NCBI RefSeq assembly: GCF_014268885.2
Contig: NZ_CP077095.1
Location: 2,981,501-3,045,500 of the forward strand
Source of the DNA: Pseudomonas xantholysinigenes
GTDB taxonomy: Bacteria > Pseudomonadota > Gammaproteobacteria > Pseudomonadales > Pseudomonadaceae
DNA: 64,000 nucleotides
Direction: 5' to 3'
The notes beneath the pieces were generated by a model that had not been told where the DNA came from, did not search any database, and saw only the letters and a program-made list of their open reading frames with translations. Shown one piece after another: positions 26,369 through 36,684 of the stretch; position 1 is the stretch's first letter; the number at the start of each line of letters is the position of its first letter. The position numbers and the translations under genes are program-made.

Positions 26369-26398
26369 GGTCCCTTTTTGAAGGATCAAAAAGGAACC
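26369..26398. terminator. Terminator-like hairpin in right arm, copy A
   Basis: GGTCCCTTTTTGA pairs with TCAAAAAGGAACC at 12 of 13 positions. Its sequence differs from the equivalent hairpin in copy B (39837-39861) and from the left-arm hairpin, but position and fold are kept. Confidence 0.6.
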
Positions 26399-26608
26399 AA
26401 AAAATCCTCGCTCCATTCATCCGGCCCCTACGCTGCGCTCCGGGGTCCCCTCGCTCCGTTCTTGCTCCCGGGAGGACCGCGCTGAACGCCCCATCCTGGG
26501 GCGCAGCGCTTGACGGGCATCCATGCCCGTCACCTCCCTTCGCAAGAACTCCGCTCGGCCTCCTGAAGTCGCAATTGGCGGCGCCTGAACTATCGCGCAT
26601 TTAAAAGC

Positions 26609-26680
26609 AAGATCAAGATCAAGATCAAGATCAAGATCAAGATCAAGATCAAGATCAAGATCAAGATCAAGATCAAGATC
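26609..26680. repeat. AAGATC hexanucleotide tandem array, copy A right end
   Basis: Twelve perfect AAGATC units. Copy B has a single degenerate unit at the same place (AAAATCAAG ending 40080). This is the largest copy-number difference between the two elements. Confidence 0.95.
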
Positions 26681-26839
26681 AAGTTGAATTTCCTGTTACT
26701 TATAACTTTCCTGTCAAGACCCTAACAATAGAAACCCTTACAAACACCTGAGCCGCATTATTGCCAAAATCTGTACCTTGTTTGCCCACACGATAGGTTA
26801 ATAATCCCTCACCTCCCCCCCTGATCCCCGGAGGTACCG

Positions 26840-27649
26840 ATGACCACCCACACCCGCCGCCTCACCATCACCGACCTTGCGGCCATGAAGCATCAGCAGA
26901 AAATCACTGCCCTCACCGCCTACAGCACCCCAATCGCCCGGCTGATCGACCCGCTGATGGATTTCATCCTCGTCGGCGACTCCACCGCCATGGTTGCCTA
27001 TGGTCGACGCTCGACCCTGGCCATGGGCCTGGAAGAAACCATCGCCCACACCCGCGCCGTGGTGGACTGCACCCAGCATGCCTGCGTGATCGCCGACATG
27101 CCCTTCGGCAGCTACCAGGAATCGTTCGCCCAAGCCCTGCGCAACTGCGCACGCGTGCTCGCCGAAACCGGCTGCGACGCCGTGAAACTCGAAAGCAACC
27201 AAGCCCTGGCACCGACCGTCGCCTTCCTCGTCGAGCGCGGCATTCCCGTGATGGCCCATATCGGCCTGATGCCGCAGTTCGTCAACCTGATGGGCGGCTA
27301 CAAAGCCCAGGGCCTGACCGAAACAAGCGCCACGACCATCAAGCAGGACGCCCAGGCCAACCTCGCCGCCGGAGCCTTCAGTCTGCTGCTCGAAGGCGTC
27401 GCCGAACCCGTGGCCCGATACATCAGCGAACACAGTGCGGTGCCCTGCATCGGCATTGGCGCCTCGCCGGCCTGCGATGGGCAAATCCTCGTCACCGAGG
27501 ACCTGCTCGGCCTGGGCGGGCCAAATACACCGCGCTTCGTCAAGCAATATGCCGACGTCGCCGCCGTGATCCGCGCAGGCTGCGAACGCTACGCCAACGA
27601 TGTGCGTCAGGGTGAGTTCCCCCAGCCGCAACATTGCTACGGCTGCTGA
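26840..27649 (+). CDS. panB: PanB-family ketopantoate hydroxymethyltransferase (paralogue)
   Basis: 269 residues, normal for PanB. Motifs include [27 protein letters not shown] (22-48, with metal-ligand Asp47), CDAVKLES, the [10 protein letters not shown] loop, LLLEGVAEP and [16 protein letters not shown]. PanB adds a hydroxymethyl group from methylene-tetrahydrofolate to 2-oxoisovalerate to make ketopantoate. The usual pseudomonad panB is next to panC; here there is no panC, so this may be a second copy or an enzyme on another 2-oxo acid. GGAGGT is an ideal ribosome site. Its 3' end overlaps the convergent MocR gene by 13 bp. Confidence 0.82.
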   Translation: MTTHTRRLTITDLAAMKHQQKITALTAYSTPIARLIDPLMDFILVGDSTAMVAYGRRSTLAMGLEETIAHTRAVVDCTQHACVIADMPFGSYQESFAQALRNCARVLAETGCDAVKLESNQALAPTVAFLVERGIPVMAHIGLMPQFVNLMGGYKAQGLTETSATTIKQDAQANLAAGAFSLLLEGVAEPVARYISEHSAVPCIGIGASPACDGQILVTEDLLGLGGPNTPRFVKQYADVAAVIRAGCERYANDVRQGEFPQPQHCYGC

Positions 27650-29037
27650 GGCGCCTCGCGGATCGCCTGGGCCAGGCTGACCACCGCGCCCTCGATGTCC
27701 TGCCCCCAGTCGACGGTGAAACTAAGCCGCAGATGGTCGCGCCAATGACCGGTCTGGCTGAACATCGTCCCCGGCGCTATGACGATGCCTTGAGTCAACA
27801 GGCGTTCACAGACACCCTGCATATCGACCCCACGCGTTGCCTGCAGCCAGAACGCGGCCCCCGCCACCGGCGACGTCAAACGCAGGCAGTCGCCGGCATG
27901 CCGGTGCAGGAGAGCCGCCATGCGCGCCCGGCTCGCGGCCAGCTGGCGGGCCAGCTCTGCCAGGTGCCGCTCCAGGCGCCCCGCCGCCAATAGCCGCGCA
28001 ATGGCCTGCTGGCGACAGGCTGGCAGGCGAAAACCATGTACAAGAAACGCTTGCTCGAGCACCGCGGCGCCGCCGCGGCACAGCAGGTAACCGAACGGCG
28101 CCTCGGCGCCAAGGCACTTGTCCAGGCTGGCGAACACCAGCAGGCGCTGTGGGTCAGCGAAGTCACGGTATCGCGGCAACGCCGGATCCCCGCACAGGTC
28201 ACCGTAGGTGTCGTTCTCTAACAGCCAGACCCCGTGCTCGGCCAGCAAGGTACACACCTGCTGCTTGTCCTGTGCAGGCATCAGCCCGCCTTGGGGCACG
28301 TTCACCGTCGACGACAGCAACGCCGCCTGCACCGGCGCCGTGGCCAGCAAATGAGCCATGGCCTCTAGATCGAAGCACCCCTCCCGCCCCAGCGGCATTT
28401 CCACCGTTTCCAATCCTGCCGTTTGCAACAGGCGCAACACCAGCCATGAACAAGGTGATTCCACCAGCACCCGAGCGCCCATCGGCAGCAAGGTGCGCAA
28501 GGCCAGCAGCAACACACTGCGCAGCTCGGAGCCAATGAACACCTGGTCGGCCTGCCAGTGATGGTCGAGATCGCGGCTGTAGCGAGCAGCCAGGGCCTGG
28601 CGCAGTTCAGGATCGCCGCAGGGCGAGAAAGGCGGCGTATCGCTATGCGGCAGCTGCCGCGACAGGGCACGTTCGAGTGTCAGCAGCGGGACGTTGAGAT
28701 TGGCCAGCAGGCTCGGCGCATCGCTGCTCAGGGCCAGCATCCCGGGCTGGCGGGCACTGAGATAGACACGGTCGATCAGCGCCGCATTGGCCGGTGCGGC
28801 GGCGACGTCGCGGGCGACGCTGAAGTAACCGATCTTGGGGCGCGCCTGGATCCGTCCCTGGGCCTCGAGCAAAGCGAAGGCCTGCTTGCTGCTCGACAGC
28901 GAGACCCGCAAGTGGCGGGCGACCTGGCGCAATGACGGCAAGCGATGCGCCTGCGCCGAGGCGCGGGCATCGAGCCAGTCGCTGAGGTAGCGATGGACCT
29001 TCTGGTAGGTGAAACGGGGTGTGCGCTCGGTATCCAT
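27637..29037 (-). CDS. MocR-type regulator (GntR helix-turn-helix fused to PLP aminotransferase fold)
   Basis: 466 residues from the Met at 29037 (AAAGG upstream). An N-terminal GntR winged helix (residues about 10-75, [32 protein letters not shown]) is joined to a class I aminotransferase fold. The PLP-lysine position is kept in [21 protein letters not shown]. MocR proteins use the aminotransferase domain as a sensor, often of amino or vitamin-B6-type ligands, rather than as an enzyme. It is convergent with, and overlaps, the panB paralogue and could regulate that gene or others. Target unknown. Confidence 0.88.
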   Translation of the reverse strand: MDTERTPRFTYQKVHRYLSDWLDARASAQAHRLPSLRQVARHLRVSLSSSKQAFALLEAQGRIQARPKIGYFSVARDVAAAPANAALIDRVYLSARQPGMLALSSDAPSLLANLNVPLLTLERALSRQLPHSDTPPFSPCGDPELRQALAARYSRDLDHHWQADQVFIGSELRSVLLLALRTLLPMGARVLVESPCSWLVLRLLQTAGLETVEMPLGREGCFDLEAMAHLLATAPVQAALLSSTVNVPQGGLMPAQDKQQVCTLLAEHGVWLLENDTYGDLCGDPALPRYRDFADPQRLLVFASLDKCLGAEAPFGYLLCRGGAAVLEQAFLVHGFRLPACRQQAIARLLAAGRLERHLAELARQLAASRARMAALLHRHAGDCLRLTSPVAGAAFWLQATRGVDMQGVCERLLTQGIVIAPGTMFSQTGHWRDHLRLSFTVDWGQDIEGAVVSLAQAIREAPQQP

Positions 29038-29103
29038 GCCGGACCTTTCAAGAGGCTGCGCTGACACGCAGGGAACAGGACTGGCAAGAATACCGCGTCG
29101 CCT

Positions 29104-29258
29104 GCTTCGCGGCTAAAGCCGCTCCTACAGGTACAGTGCATGGCCTGAGCTCAACCAATCCCTGCGCCCTGTGCTGCCTGAGCGCAAAACCTGAGATCAG
29201 TGCGATCCCTGTGGGAGCGGCTTCAGCCGCGAACACCGGCGCAGCCGGTGCCAGGCGC
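29104..29258. repeat. REP sequences upstream of the MocR gene
   Basis: A reverse REP (TTCGCGGCTAAAGCCGCTCC, about 29106-29125) and a forward one (CTGTGGGAGCGGCTTCAGCC, about 29209-29228) with an extended CACCGGCGCAGCCGGTG hairpin after it. No gene lies in 29038-29282. Confidence 0.8.
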
Positions 29259-29282
29259 CGCATCGCCGCCTCCAGCTAGCGC

Positions 29283-30185
29283 TCAAAACCCTCGTGCGCG
29301 GCGCAGTGTCTCGCTCGGCAGTTCTCGAAACAGCTGGCGATAACTTTCAGAAAACCGCCCCAGGTGCCAGAACGACCAGCGCATGGCCACCTCGGCCACG
29401 GTCACGCCCTCCTCGCGCAGCAGGTCGCGCCGCGCGCCATTGAGCCTGCGCAAACGCAGCCAGTGCGCCGGCGGCAGGCCGGTGAAGGCCTTGAATGCCT
29501 GCTGCAACTGGCGTAGCGAAACCCCGGCAACCTCGGCCAGCTCCAACAGATTGAGGGTTTCGTCCGGACAATCGGCAGCCCATTCGCTGACCCGGCGCAT
29601 GATCGCCCGTTCCTCGTCACGCCGCCCCAGCGCCTGGCCTTGCAGGCGCTGGCCGGCGTTGTCGAGGACGAACAGGCAGTCTTCCAGCAATTGCTCAGCC
29701 AGTACCTGCCCTTGCAGAGACGTCTCGGCCTGGCCCAGGCGGGTCAGCGTGGCGCTCAGCCAACTGCCGAACACAGCGGTCTGCTGGCAGGCCAGCGGCA
29801 CCATGAATAGGCCGCGCAAACGCTCCAGGTCCAGCCCATGGCTGGCCAGAAACGGCTGCTCGAACACCACCGCCACTTCCTGGTAGTTCTCGGGCGTGAT
29901 CCAGATATTGCGGCAGTCTTCGTTGAGCAGGTACAGGCTGTTCTCGCTGCGGTCGAAACAAAACGCCAAGGCGCCGCTGGGAGCGCGGAAGAACTGCTCG
30001 ACCCGCGTATTCAGGCGCTCCTCGTACACCTCCACGCCCTCCAGCGCCAGCCAGCGCAGTTGCCCGTTGAAATGCCCAGGGGACATCTGCCGGTACTGCT
30101 GCTGCCAGCCAGGGGTGGCGCGGATCTGCTCGGTCACATCGGTGGTCCGCAGATCCTGGACTTGCAAGGCGGTTGGCGTGTTCAC
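29283..30185 (-). CDS. AraC-family transcriptional regulator (EutR/FeaR-like)
   Basis: 300 residues if it starts at the GTG at 30185, which has AGGA six bases upstream; an ATG ten codons earlier (30215) is the alternative. The N-terminal half (WQQQYRQMSPGHFNGQLRWLAL..VYEERLNT) resembles the sensing domain of EutR/FeaR-type amine regulators. The C-terminus (LNLLELAEVAGVSLRQLQQAFKAFTG..PAHWLRLRRLNGAR) is the double helix-turn-helix. It is divergent from the glutamylpolyamine synthetase operon, so an amine-responsive activator of that operon is likely but not proven. Confidence 0.82.
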   Translation of the reverse strand: MNTPTALQVQDLRTTDVTEQIRATPGWQQQYRQMSPGHFNGQLRWLALEGVEVYEERLNTRVEQFFRAPSGALAFCFDRSENSLYLLNEDCRNIWITPENYQEVAVVFEQPFLASHGLDLERLRGLFMVPLACQQTAVFGSWLSATLTRLGQAETSLQGQVLAEQLLEDCLFVLDNAGQRLQGQALGRRDEERAIMRRVSEWAADCPDETLNLLELAEVAGVSLRQLQQAFKAFTGLPPAHWLRLRRLNGARRDLLREEGVTVAEVAMRWSFWHLGRFSESYRQLFRELPSETLRRARGF

Positions 30186-30348
30186 GCACGGTCCTATTGC
30201 ACTCTTTTGGTGCATTCAACAACGCAGAAAGTGGATAGATCGCCCCGCGGGGCTGCGCCCAAGATAGCCCTCAGCGTCACCTGTGGGAAGTGCCCCACGG
30301 CACAGCGCGCCTTGCGTCCCACCACAACAACCCAACCAAGAGGTCTGT

Positions 30349-31707
30349 ATGAACGCCCCCTTCGATCAGCTGTCCACCTGGCTGAAAGAACACCGGATCA
30401 CCGAAGTCGAATGCGTGATCAGCGACCTGACCGGCATCGCCCGCGGCAAGATCGCCCCGACCGCCAAGTTCCTCCACGAGCGCGGCATGCGCCTGCCCGA
30501 GAGCGTGCTGCTGCAGACCGTCACCGGCGACTACGTCGACGACGATATCTACTACAGCCTGCTCGACGCCGCCGACATCGACATGGTCTGCCGCCCCGAT
30601 CCCACGGCGGTGTACCAGATCCCCTGGGCCATCGAACCGACCGCCATCGTTATCCACGACACCTTCGACAAGCAGGGCAACCCCATCGAGCTGTCGCCGC
30701 GCAACGTGTTGAAGAAAGTGCTCAAGCTCTACGCAGACAAAGGCTGGCAGCCGATCGTCGCGCCGGAAATGGAGTTCTACCTGACCCAACGCTGCGAAGA
30801 CCCGGACTTGCCGCTGCAAGTACCGATGGGGCGCTCGGGCCGTGCCGAAAGTGGCCGCCAGTCGTTCTCCATCGACGCCGCCAACGAATTCGACCCACTG
30901 TTCGAGGACGTCTATGACTGGTGCGAGATCCAAGGCCTGGACCTGGACACGCTGATCCACGAAGACGGCCCGGCGCAGATGGAAATCAACTTCCGCCACG
31001 GCGACGCGCTGGACCTGGCCGACCAGATCACCGTGTTCAAGCGCACCATGCGCGAGGCGGCGCTCAAGCACAACGTCGCCGCCACCTTCATGGCCAAGCC
31101 GATCACCGACGAGCCGGGCAGCGCCATGCACCTGCACCAGAGCGTGGTCGACATCGCCACCGGCAAGCCGATCTTCGCCAATGAAGACGGCAGCATGAGC
31201 GCGCTGTTCCTGCACCATATCGGTGGCCTGCAGAAGTACATCCCCAAGCTGCTGCCGATGTTCGCGCCGAACGTCAACTCGTTCCGCCGCTTCCTGCCCG
31301 ACACTTCGGCGCCGGTGAATGTCGAGTGGGGTGAGGAGAACCGCACCGCCGGCCTGCGCGTGCCGACTTCCAGCCCCGAGGCCATGCGCGTGGAAAACCG
31401 CCTGCCGGGCGCCGATGCCAACCCCTACCTGGCCATCGCCGCCAGCCTGCTGTGCGGCTACATCGGCATGGTCGAGGGGATCGAGCCGAGCGCGCCGGTA
31501 CAGGGCCGCGCCTACGAGCGGCGCAACCTGCGCCTGCCGATCACCATCGAGGACGCGTTGCAGCACATGGAAGACTGCGAAAAGGTCCGCGAGTACCTGG
31601 GCCAGAACTTCGTCCAGGGCTACGTGGCGGTCAAGCGCGCCGAGCATGAGAACTTCAAGCGGGTGATCAGCTCCTGGGAGCGCGAGTTCCTGATGTTGAG
31701 CGTTTGA
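30349..31707 (+). CDS. puuA: Gamma-glutamylpolyamine synthetase (glutamine synthetase family, PuuA/SpuI-like)
   Basis: 452 residues. Glutamine-synthetase catalytic motifs are present: VAPEMEFYL (metal-binding Glu), HEDGPAQMEINF, GSAMHLHQS and NRTAGLRVPTSSPEAMRVENRLPGADANPY. Length, the absent adenylylation loop and the neighbours place it with PuuA/SpuI enzymes, which ligate glutamate to putrescine or other amines using ATP. AGAGGT precedes the ATG. The following genes encode a polyamine-binding protein and a gamma-glutamylamine oxidase, so the first two steps and uptake are linked. Several paralogues usually exist in pseudomonads with different amine preference. Confidence 0.9.
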   Translation: MNAPFDQLSTWLKEHRITEVECVISDLTGIARGKIAPTAKFLHERGMRLPESVLLQTVTGDYVDDDIYYSLLDAADIDMVCRPDPTAVYQIPWAIEPTAIVIHDTFDKQGNPIELSPRNVLKKVLKLYADKGWQPIVAPEMEFYLTQRCEDPDLPLQVPMGRSGRAESGRQSFSIDAANEFDPLFEDVYDWCEIQGLDLDTLIHEDGPAQMEINFRHGDALDLADQITVFKRTMREAALKHNVAATFMAKPITDEPGSAMHLHQSVVDIATGKPIFANEDGSMSALFLHHIGGLQKYIPKLLPMFAPNVNSFRRFLPDTSAPVNVEWGEENRTAGLRVPTSSPEAMRVENRLPGADANPYLAIAASLLCGYIGMVEGIEPSAPVQGRAYERRNLRLPITIEDALQHMEDCEKVREYLGQNFVQGYVAVKRAEHENFKRVISSWEREFLMLSV

Positions 31708-31720
31708 CCCCATAGAGGGC

Positions 31721-32959
<1,239 letters not shown>

Positions 32960-32972
32960 GCCGAGCCCCGTC

Positions 32973-34268
32973 ATGCCACAAATGAATGAACACACTGCGT
33001 CCTACTACGCCGCCTCGGCACGCCAAGGCACACCCTACCCCGTGCTCGACCAGGAGCTGCAAGCCGACGTCTGCGTGGTCGGCGGCGGCCTGACCGGGGT
33101 CAATGCCGCCCTGGAACTTGCCGAGCGCGGCCTCTCGGTGATCCTGCTGGAGGCCCGCCGTATCGGCTGGGGCGCCAGCGGGCGCAACGGTGGCCAGCTG
33201 ATCCGCGGCATCGGTCATGACGTCTCGGGCTTTGCCCGGCACGTCGGCCAGGATGGCGTGCATTACCTGAAGCAAGCCGGCATCGACTCGGTGGCGCTGG
33301 TGGCCCGGCGCATCGAGCAATACGGCATCGACTGCGACCTGCGCTGGGGTTTTTGCGAACTGGCCAACACCCCGGCGCAATTCGCGGCATTCGAAGACGA
33401 ACAGCGCGACCTGGCCGAGCTCGGCTATCGCCACGAGACACGCCTGGTCGCCCCGCAGCGCATGCACGAGATCGTTGCCAGCGACCAGTACGCCGGTGGC
33501 CTGGTCGACATGGGCTCGGGCCACCTGCACCCACTCGACCTGGTCCAGGGCGAGGCGCGCGCCGCCCATGGCCTGGGCGTGAAGATCTTCGAGCAGAGCC
33601 CGGTGCTGCGCATCGAGCACGGCAGCACCGTGACCCTGCACACGGCCCGTGGCAAGGTGCGCGCTCAAAGCCTGGTGCTTGGCTGCAACGCCCACCTGGA
33701 CGAGCTGGAGCCACGCCTGAGCGGCAAGGTGCTGCCGGCCGGCAGCTACGTCGTGGCCACCGAGCAGTTGCCCGCGCACGTTGCCCGCGCATTGATCCCG
33801 CAGAACATGGCGCTGTGCGACCAGAAGGTCGGGCTGGACTACTACCGCCTCACCGCCGACCATCGCCTGCTGTTCGGCGGCGCCTGCCACTATTCCGGCC
33901 GCGACCCGAAGGACATTGGCGCCTACATGCGGCCGAAGGTACTGAAGGTGTTCCCGCAACTGGCCGAGGTGCGCCTGGACTACCAATGGGGCGGCATGAT
34001 CGGCATCACCGCCAACCGCTTCCCCCAGGTTGGGCGGCTGAGCCAGCACCCGAATGTGTTCTATGCCCAGGGTTACTCCGGGCATGGGCTCAACGTCACC
34101 CACTGGACAGCGAAACTGCTGGCCGAAGCCATCGCCACCCAGGCCAGCTACGGGTTGGATGTGTTCAGCAGCGTGCCGCACCTGACCTTCCCCGGGGGCA
34201 AGGCGTTGCGCTCGCCGCTGCTGGCCCTGGGGATGTTGTGGTACCGGTTGCGTGAAACGCTGGGGTGA
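32973..34268 (+). CDS. puuB: FAD-dependent gamma-glutamylpolyamine oxidase (PuuB/PauB-like)
   Basis: 431 residues, DAO-superfamily. The N-terminal FAD site VCVVGGGLTGVNAALELAERG and IGWGASGRNGGQLIRGIG match PuuB-type oxidases, as does the C-terminal YAQGYSGHGLNVTHWTAKLLAEAI. It oxidises the amine of gamma-glutamylputrescine to the aldehyde with H2O2 formation in the cytosol. It begins 13 bp after the binding-protein stop; a second Met three codons on is also possible. The aldehyde would go to a PuuC-type dehydrogenase such as the one at 15079-16569. Confidence 0.9.
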   Translation: MPQMNEHTASYYAASARQGTPYPVLDQELQADVCVVGGGLTGVNAALELAERGLSVILLEARRIGWGASGRNGGQLIRGIGHDVSGFARHVGQDGVHYLKQAGIDSVALVARRIEQYGIDCDLRWGFCELANTPAQFAAFEDEQRDLAELGYRHETRLVAPQRMHEIVASDQYAGGLVDMGSGHLHPLDLVQGEARAAHGLGVKIFEQSPVLRIEHGSTVTLHTARGKVRAQSLVLGCNAHLDELEPRLSGKVLPAGSYVVATEQLPAHVARALIPQNMALCDQKVGLDYYRLTADHRLLFGGACHYSGRDPKDIGAYMRPKVLKVFPQLAEVRLDYQWGGMIGITANRFPQVGRLSQHPNVFYAQGYSGHGLNVTHWTAKLLAEAIATQASYGLDVFSSVPHLTFPGGKALRSPLLALGMLWYRLRETLG

Positions 34269-34396
34269 GCACTTGAGGAGCCGGGGTCGCTTTGCGAAAA
34301 ACCACCAGTACCTTGAAAGGGATACTCCAACCGCTGGCCAACCGCCAAGCACCTGCTAGCGTTGTTCTGGCCACTTCCCTCATGGAACCTTTGATC

Positions 34397-35074
34397 ATGA
34401 TGCAACTGTCTCGCACCACCCTGCTGTGCGCTGCCTTGCTGGCGTTGGTTGCCTGTTCCAGCAACCGTGTCGACCCCAAGGACTACTCCGGATTCCTCAA
34501 GGACTACAGCCGCCTGAAGCCCGCCGAAAGCGCCTCGGGCGCGCCGGTGATGCGCTGGGTCGACCCGGACATCAAGGCCAGCCAGTACACCAAGGTATTC
34601 ATCGAACCGAGCCAGTTCTATCCCAAGCCGCAGCCTACCGACGTGATCTCGGCGCAGACGCTGCAAGCCATCACCCGCTACTTCAATGACGCGATGCGCC
34701 GCGAGTTGGGCAGTGTGCTGACCTTGGTCAAGAGCCCCGGGCCAAACACCATCGTGGTACGCCCGGCGATCACCGCCGTGTCCACCAGCAGCGAAGGCCT
34801 CAAACCATACGAGGTAATCCCCATCGCGCTGGTCGCCGCCGCGGTCAACACCGCCGCTGGTGGGCGTGACCAGGAGGTGGACATCGCCGTGGAAGCGGCC
34901 TTCCTCGATGGCGCCAATCAGAAGGTCCTGGCCCAGGTCGTGCGCAAGGGCAGTGGCAAGGAGCTGGAGAACAAGACCACCCAGCTGACGTTGGACGACG
35001 TCAAGCCGGTACTCGATGGCTGGGCCAGCGACATGCGTCGCAGCTTCGTGGCGCTACAGCAAAAAGCCAAGTGA
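34397..35074 (+). CDS. DUF3313-type outer-membrane lipoprotein
   Basis: 225 residues. The N-terminus is a lipoprotein signal with a lipobox at LALVACSS (Cys near residue 20), so the mature protein should be acylated. The body (YSGFLKDYSRLKPAESASGAPVMRWVDPDIKASQYTKVFIEP) matches the DUF3313 family of unknown function. There are two adjacent Met codons; the first is used with GGAACC upstream. It stands alone behind puuB with its own leader and is closed by the hairpin at 35086-35112. Confidence 0.82.
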   Translation: MMQLSRTTLLCAALLALVACSSNRVDPKDYSGFLKDYSRLKPAESASGAPVMRWVDPDIKASQYTKVFIEPSQFYPKPQPTDVISAQTLQAITRYFNDAMRRELGSVLTLVKSPGPNTIVVRPAITAVSTSSEGLKPYEVIPIALVAAAVNTAAGGRDQEVDIAVEAAFLDGANQKVLAQVVRKGSGKELENKTTQLTLDDVKPVLDGWASDMRRSFVALQQKAK

Positions 35075-35085
35075 ACGAGCGCGCA

Positions 35086-35112
35086 GGCCGGCTCCTTGCG
35101 CAGGAGCCGGCC
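35086..35112. terminator. Bidirectional terminator between lipoprotein and transporter genes
   Basis: Perfect 11-bp stem GGCCGGCTCCT / AGGAGCCGGCC with a 5-base loop, placed in the 44-bp gap of two convergent genes. Confidence 0.75.
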
Positions 35113-35118
35113 TGGCAA

Positions 35119-36420
35119 TCAGGCGACGAAGCTGTAGACGATCGCCGACAAGGTGATCAGGCCGATCAAAACCACAAATACATTCGACAGTTTGCCCGAG
35201 TACTGACGCAGCGCCGGCACCTTGTGCACCGCGTACATCGGCATCAGGAACAGCAAACAGGCGATCACCGGGCCACCCAGGCTCTCGATCAAGCCGAGGA
35301 TGCTCGGGTTCAGGGTCGCCACCGCCCAGCAGGTCAGCACCATGAACAGCGCCGTGACACGCTCCAGGCGCTTGGCCGGCCAGGTCTTGCCGCGCCCGCG
35401 CAGGCTCTTGACGATCATGCCCTGGAAGCCCTCACTGGCGCCGATGTAATGGCCAAGGAACGACTTGGTGATCGCCACCAGCGCGATCAGCGGCGCGACG
35501 AACGCGATCACCGGGGTCTGGAAGTGGTTGGCCAGGTACGACAGGATCGAGATGTTCTGCGCCTTGGCCGCCGCCAGGTCGCCTGGGCTCAGGGCCAGCA
35601 CGCAGCTGAAGCAGAAGAACATCACCGTCAGCACCATCATCACATGGGCAGTGGCCAGGGTACGCCCGCTCTTGCGATCGGCATCAAGGCCATAGCGGTG
35701 TTTCTGGTCGACGGCGAACGCCGAGATGATCGGCGAATGGTTGAACGAGAACACCATCACCGGGATCGCCAGCCACAGGGTCAGCAGCAGTTTCGAGGCA
35801 CTGAAGCCTTCGTTGGCCTGGGCGAAGAAGGCGCCATTCCAGTTGGGAATCAGGCTCAGGGCCAGCAACAGCAGCGAGGCGACGAAGGGGTACACCAGCA
35901 CGCTCATGGCCTTGACGATGATCTGCTGGCCACAACGCACCACGATCATCAATCCACAGATCAGCAACAGCGCGAGCAAGGCTCGGGGCGGCGGGGCGAT
36001 GTGCAGCTGGTGCTCGAAGAAGCTGGTCAGGGTGTTGGTCAGCGCAACGCTGTAGACCAGCAGGATCGGGAAGATGGCAAAGAAGTACAGCAAGGTGATC
36101 AATTTGCCGGCACCGGTGCCGAAGTGCTCTTCGACCACTTCGGTGATGTCTTCGTTGCCGCCTTTGCGCCCGGAAAGCACGAAGCGAGTCAGTGCCCGAT
36201 GGGCGAAGAAGGTCATGGGGAATGCCAGCAGCGCCAGGATCAGTAACGGCCAGAAGCCGCCGACCCCGGCGTTGATCGGCAGGAACAGGGTGCCGGCGCC
36301 GATGGCCGTGCCATACAGGCCCAGGGCCCAGGTGGTGTCGTGACGGTTCCAGGTGCTCGCGCCCGCAGCCGGGGCAGCCGAATCCGCACGCATGCGCGTG
36401 GTGCTTTGTACATCTGTCAT
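35119..36420 (-). CDS. HAAAP-family amino acid:H+ symporter, serine transporter-like (SdaC)
   Basis: 433 residues and about 11 membrane segments. The N-terminal WALGLYGTAIGAGTLFLPINAGVGGFWP and the internal FSFNHSPIISAFAVDQKHRYG and KSFLGHYIGASEGFQGM are typical of the SdaC/TdcC/YhaO branch. It would import L-serine or a related hydroxy amino acid. The next gene upstream on the same strand boundary is an L-serine dehydratase (36685-38061), separated by a REPIN, so uptake and deamination are next to each other. Exact substrate inferred. Confidence 0.88.
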   Translation of the reverse strand: MTDVQSTTRMRADSAAPAAGASTWNRHDTTWALGLYGTAIGAGTLFLPINAGVGGFWPLLILALLAFPMTFFAHRALTRFVLSGRKGGNEDITEVVEEHFGTGAGKLITLLYFFAIFPILLVYSVALTNTLTSFFEHQLHIAPPPRALLALLLICGLMIVVRCGQQIIVKAMSVLVYPFVASLLLLALSLIPNWNGAFFAQANEGFSASKLLLTLWLAIPVMVFSFNHSPIISAFAVDQKHRYGLDADRKSGRTLATAHVMMVLTVMFFCFSCVLALSPGDLAAAKAQNISILSYLANHFQTPVIAFVAPLIALVAITKSFLGHYIGASEGFQGMIVKSLRGRGKTWPAKRLERVTALFMVLTCWAVATLNPSILGLIESLGGPVIACLLFLMPMYAVHKVPALRQYSGKLSNVFVVLIGLITLSAIVYSFVA

Positions 36421-36490
36421 AGGTATCGCCTTGTAGTTGTTTTTGTCGCAGGTACAGCGGGTATTGCAGGTCGCTTATTGATTTAGCCAG

Positions 36491-36612
36491 GCCCTGTAGG
36501 AGCGGCCTTGCGTCGCGAAAGGGGTGCGCAGCGGCCCCAGATTCCGAGCCACAATCGCCACTGCTGGGGCTGCTGCGCAGCCCTTTCGCGACGCCAGGCC
36601 GCTCCCACAGGG
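36491..36612. repeat. REPIN-like inverted pair between transporter and serine dehydratase genes
   Basis: CCCTGTAGGAGCGGCCTTGC at 36492 faces CGCCAGGCCGCTCCCACAGG ending about 36611, with nested GGGGTGCGCAGC/GCTGCGCAGCCC arms. The following 36601-36660 segment resembles 47890-47955. No gene in 36421-36684. Confidence 0.8.
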
Positions 36613-36684
36613 GGATAGTTCCCTGCGCGGCAGCGTAGCCCGAAGGGCTCGGCGATCTCCTACAGCGCAGTCAGTACGAAGCCA

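Noticed and set aside
35086..35112. Small RNA gene
   Set aside because: A single perfect hairpin in a 44-bp convergent gap is better explained as a shared terminator.
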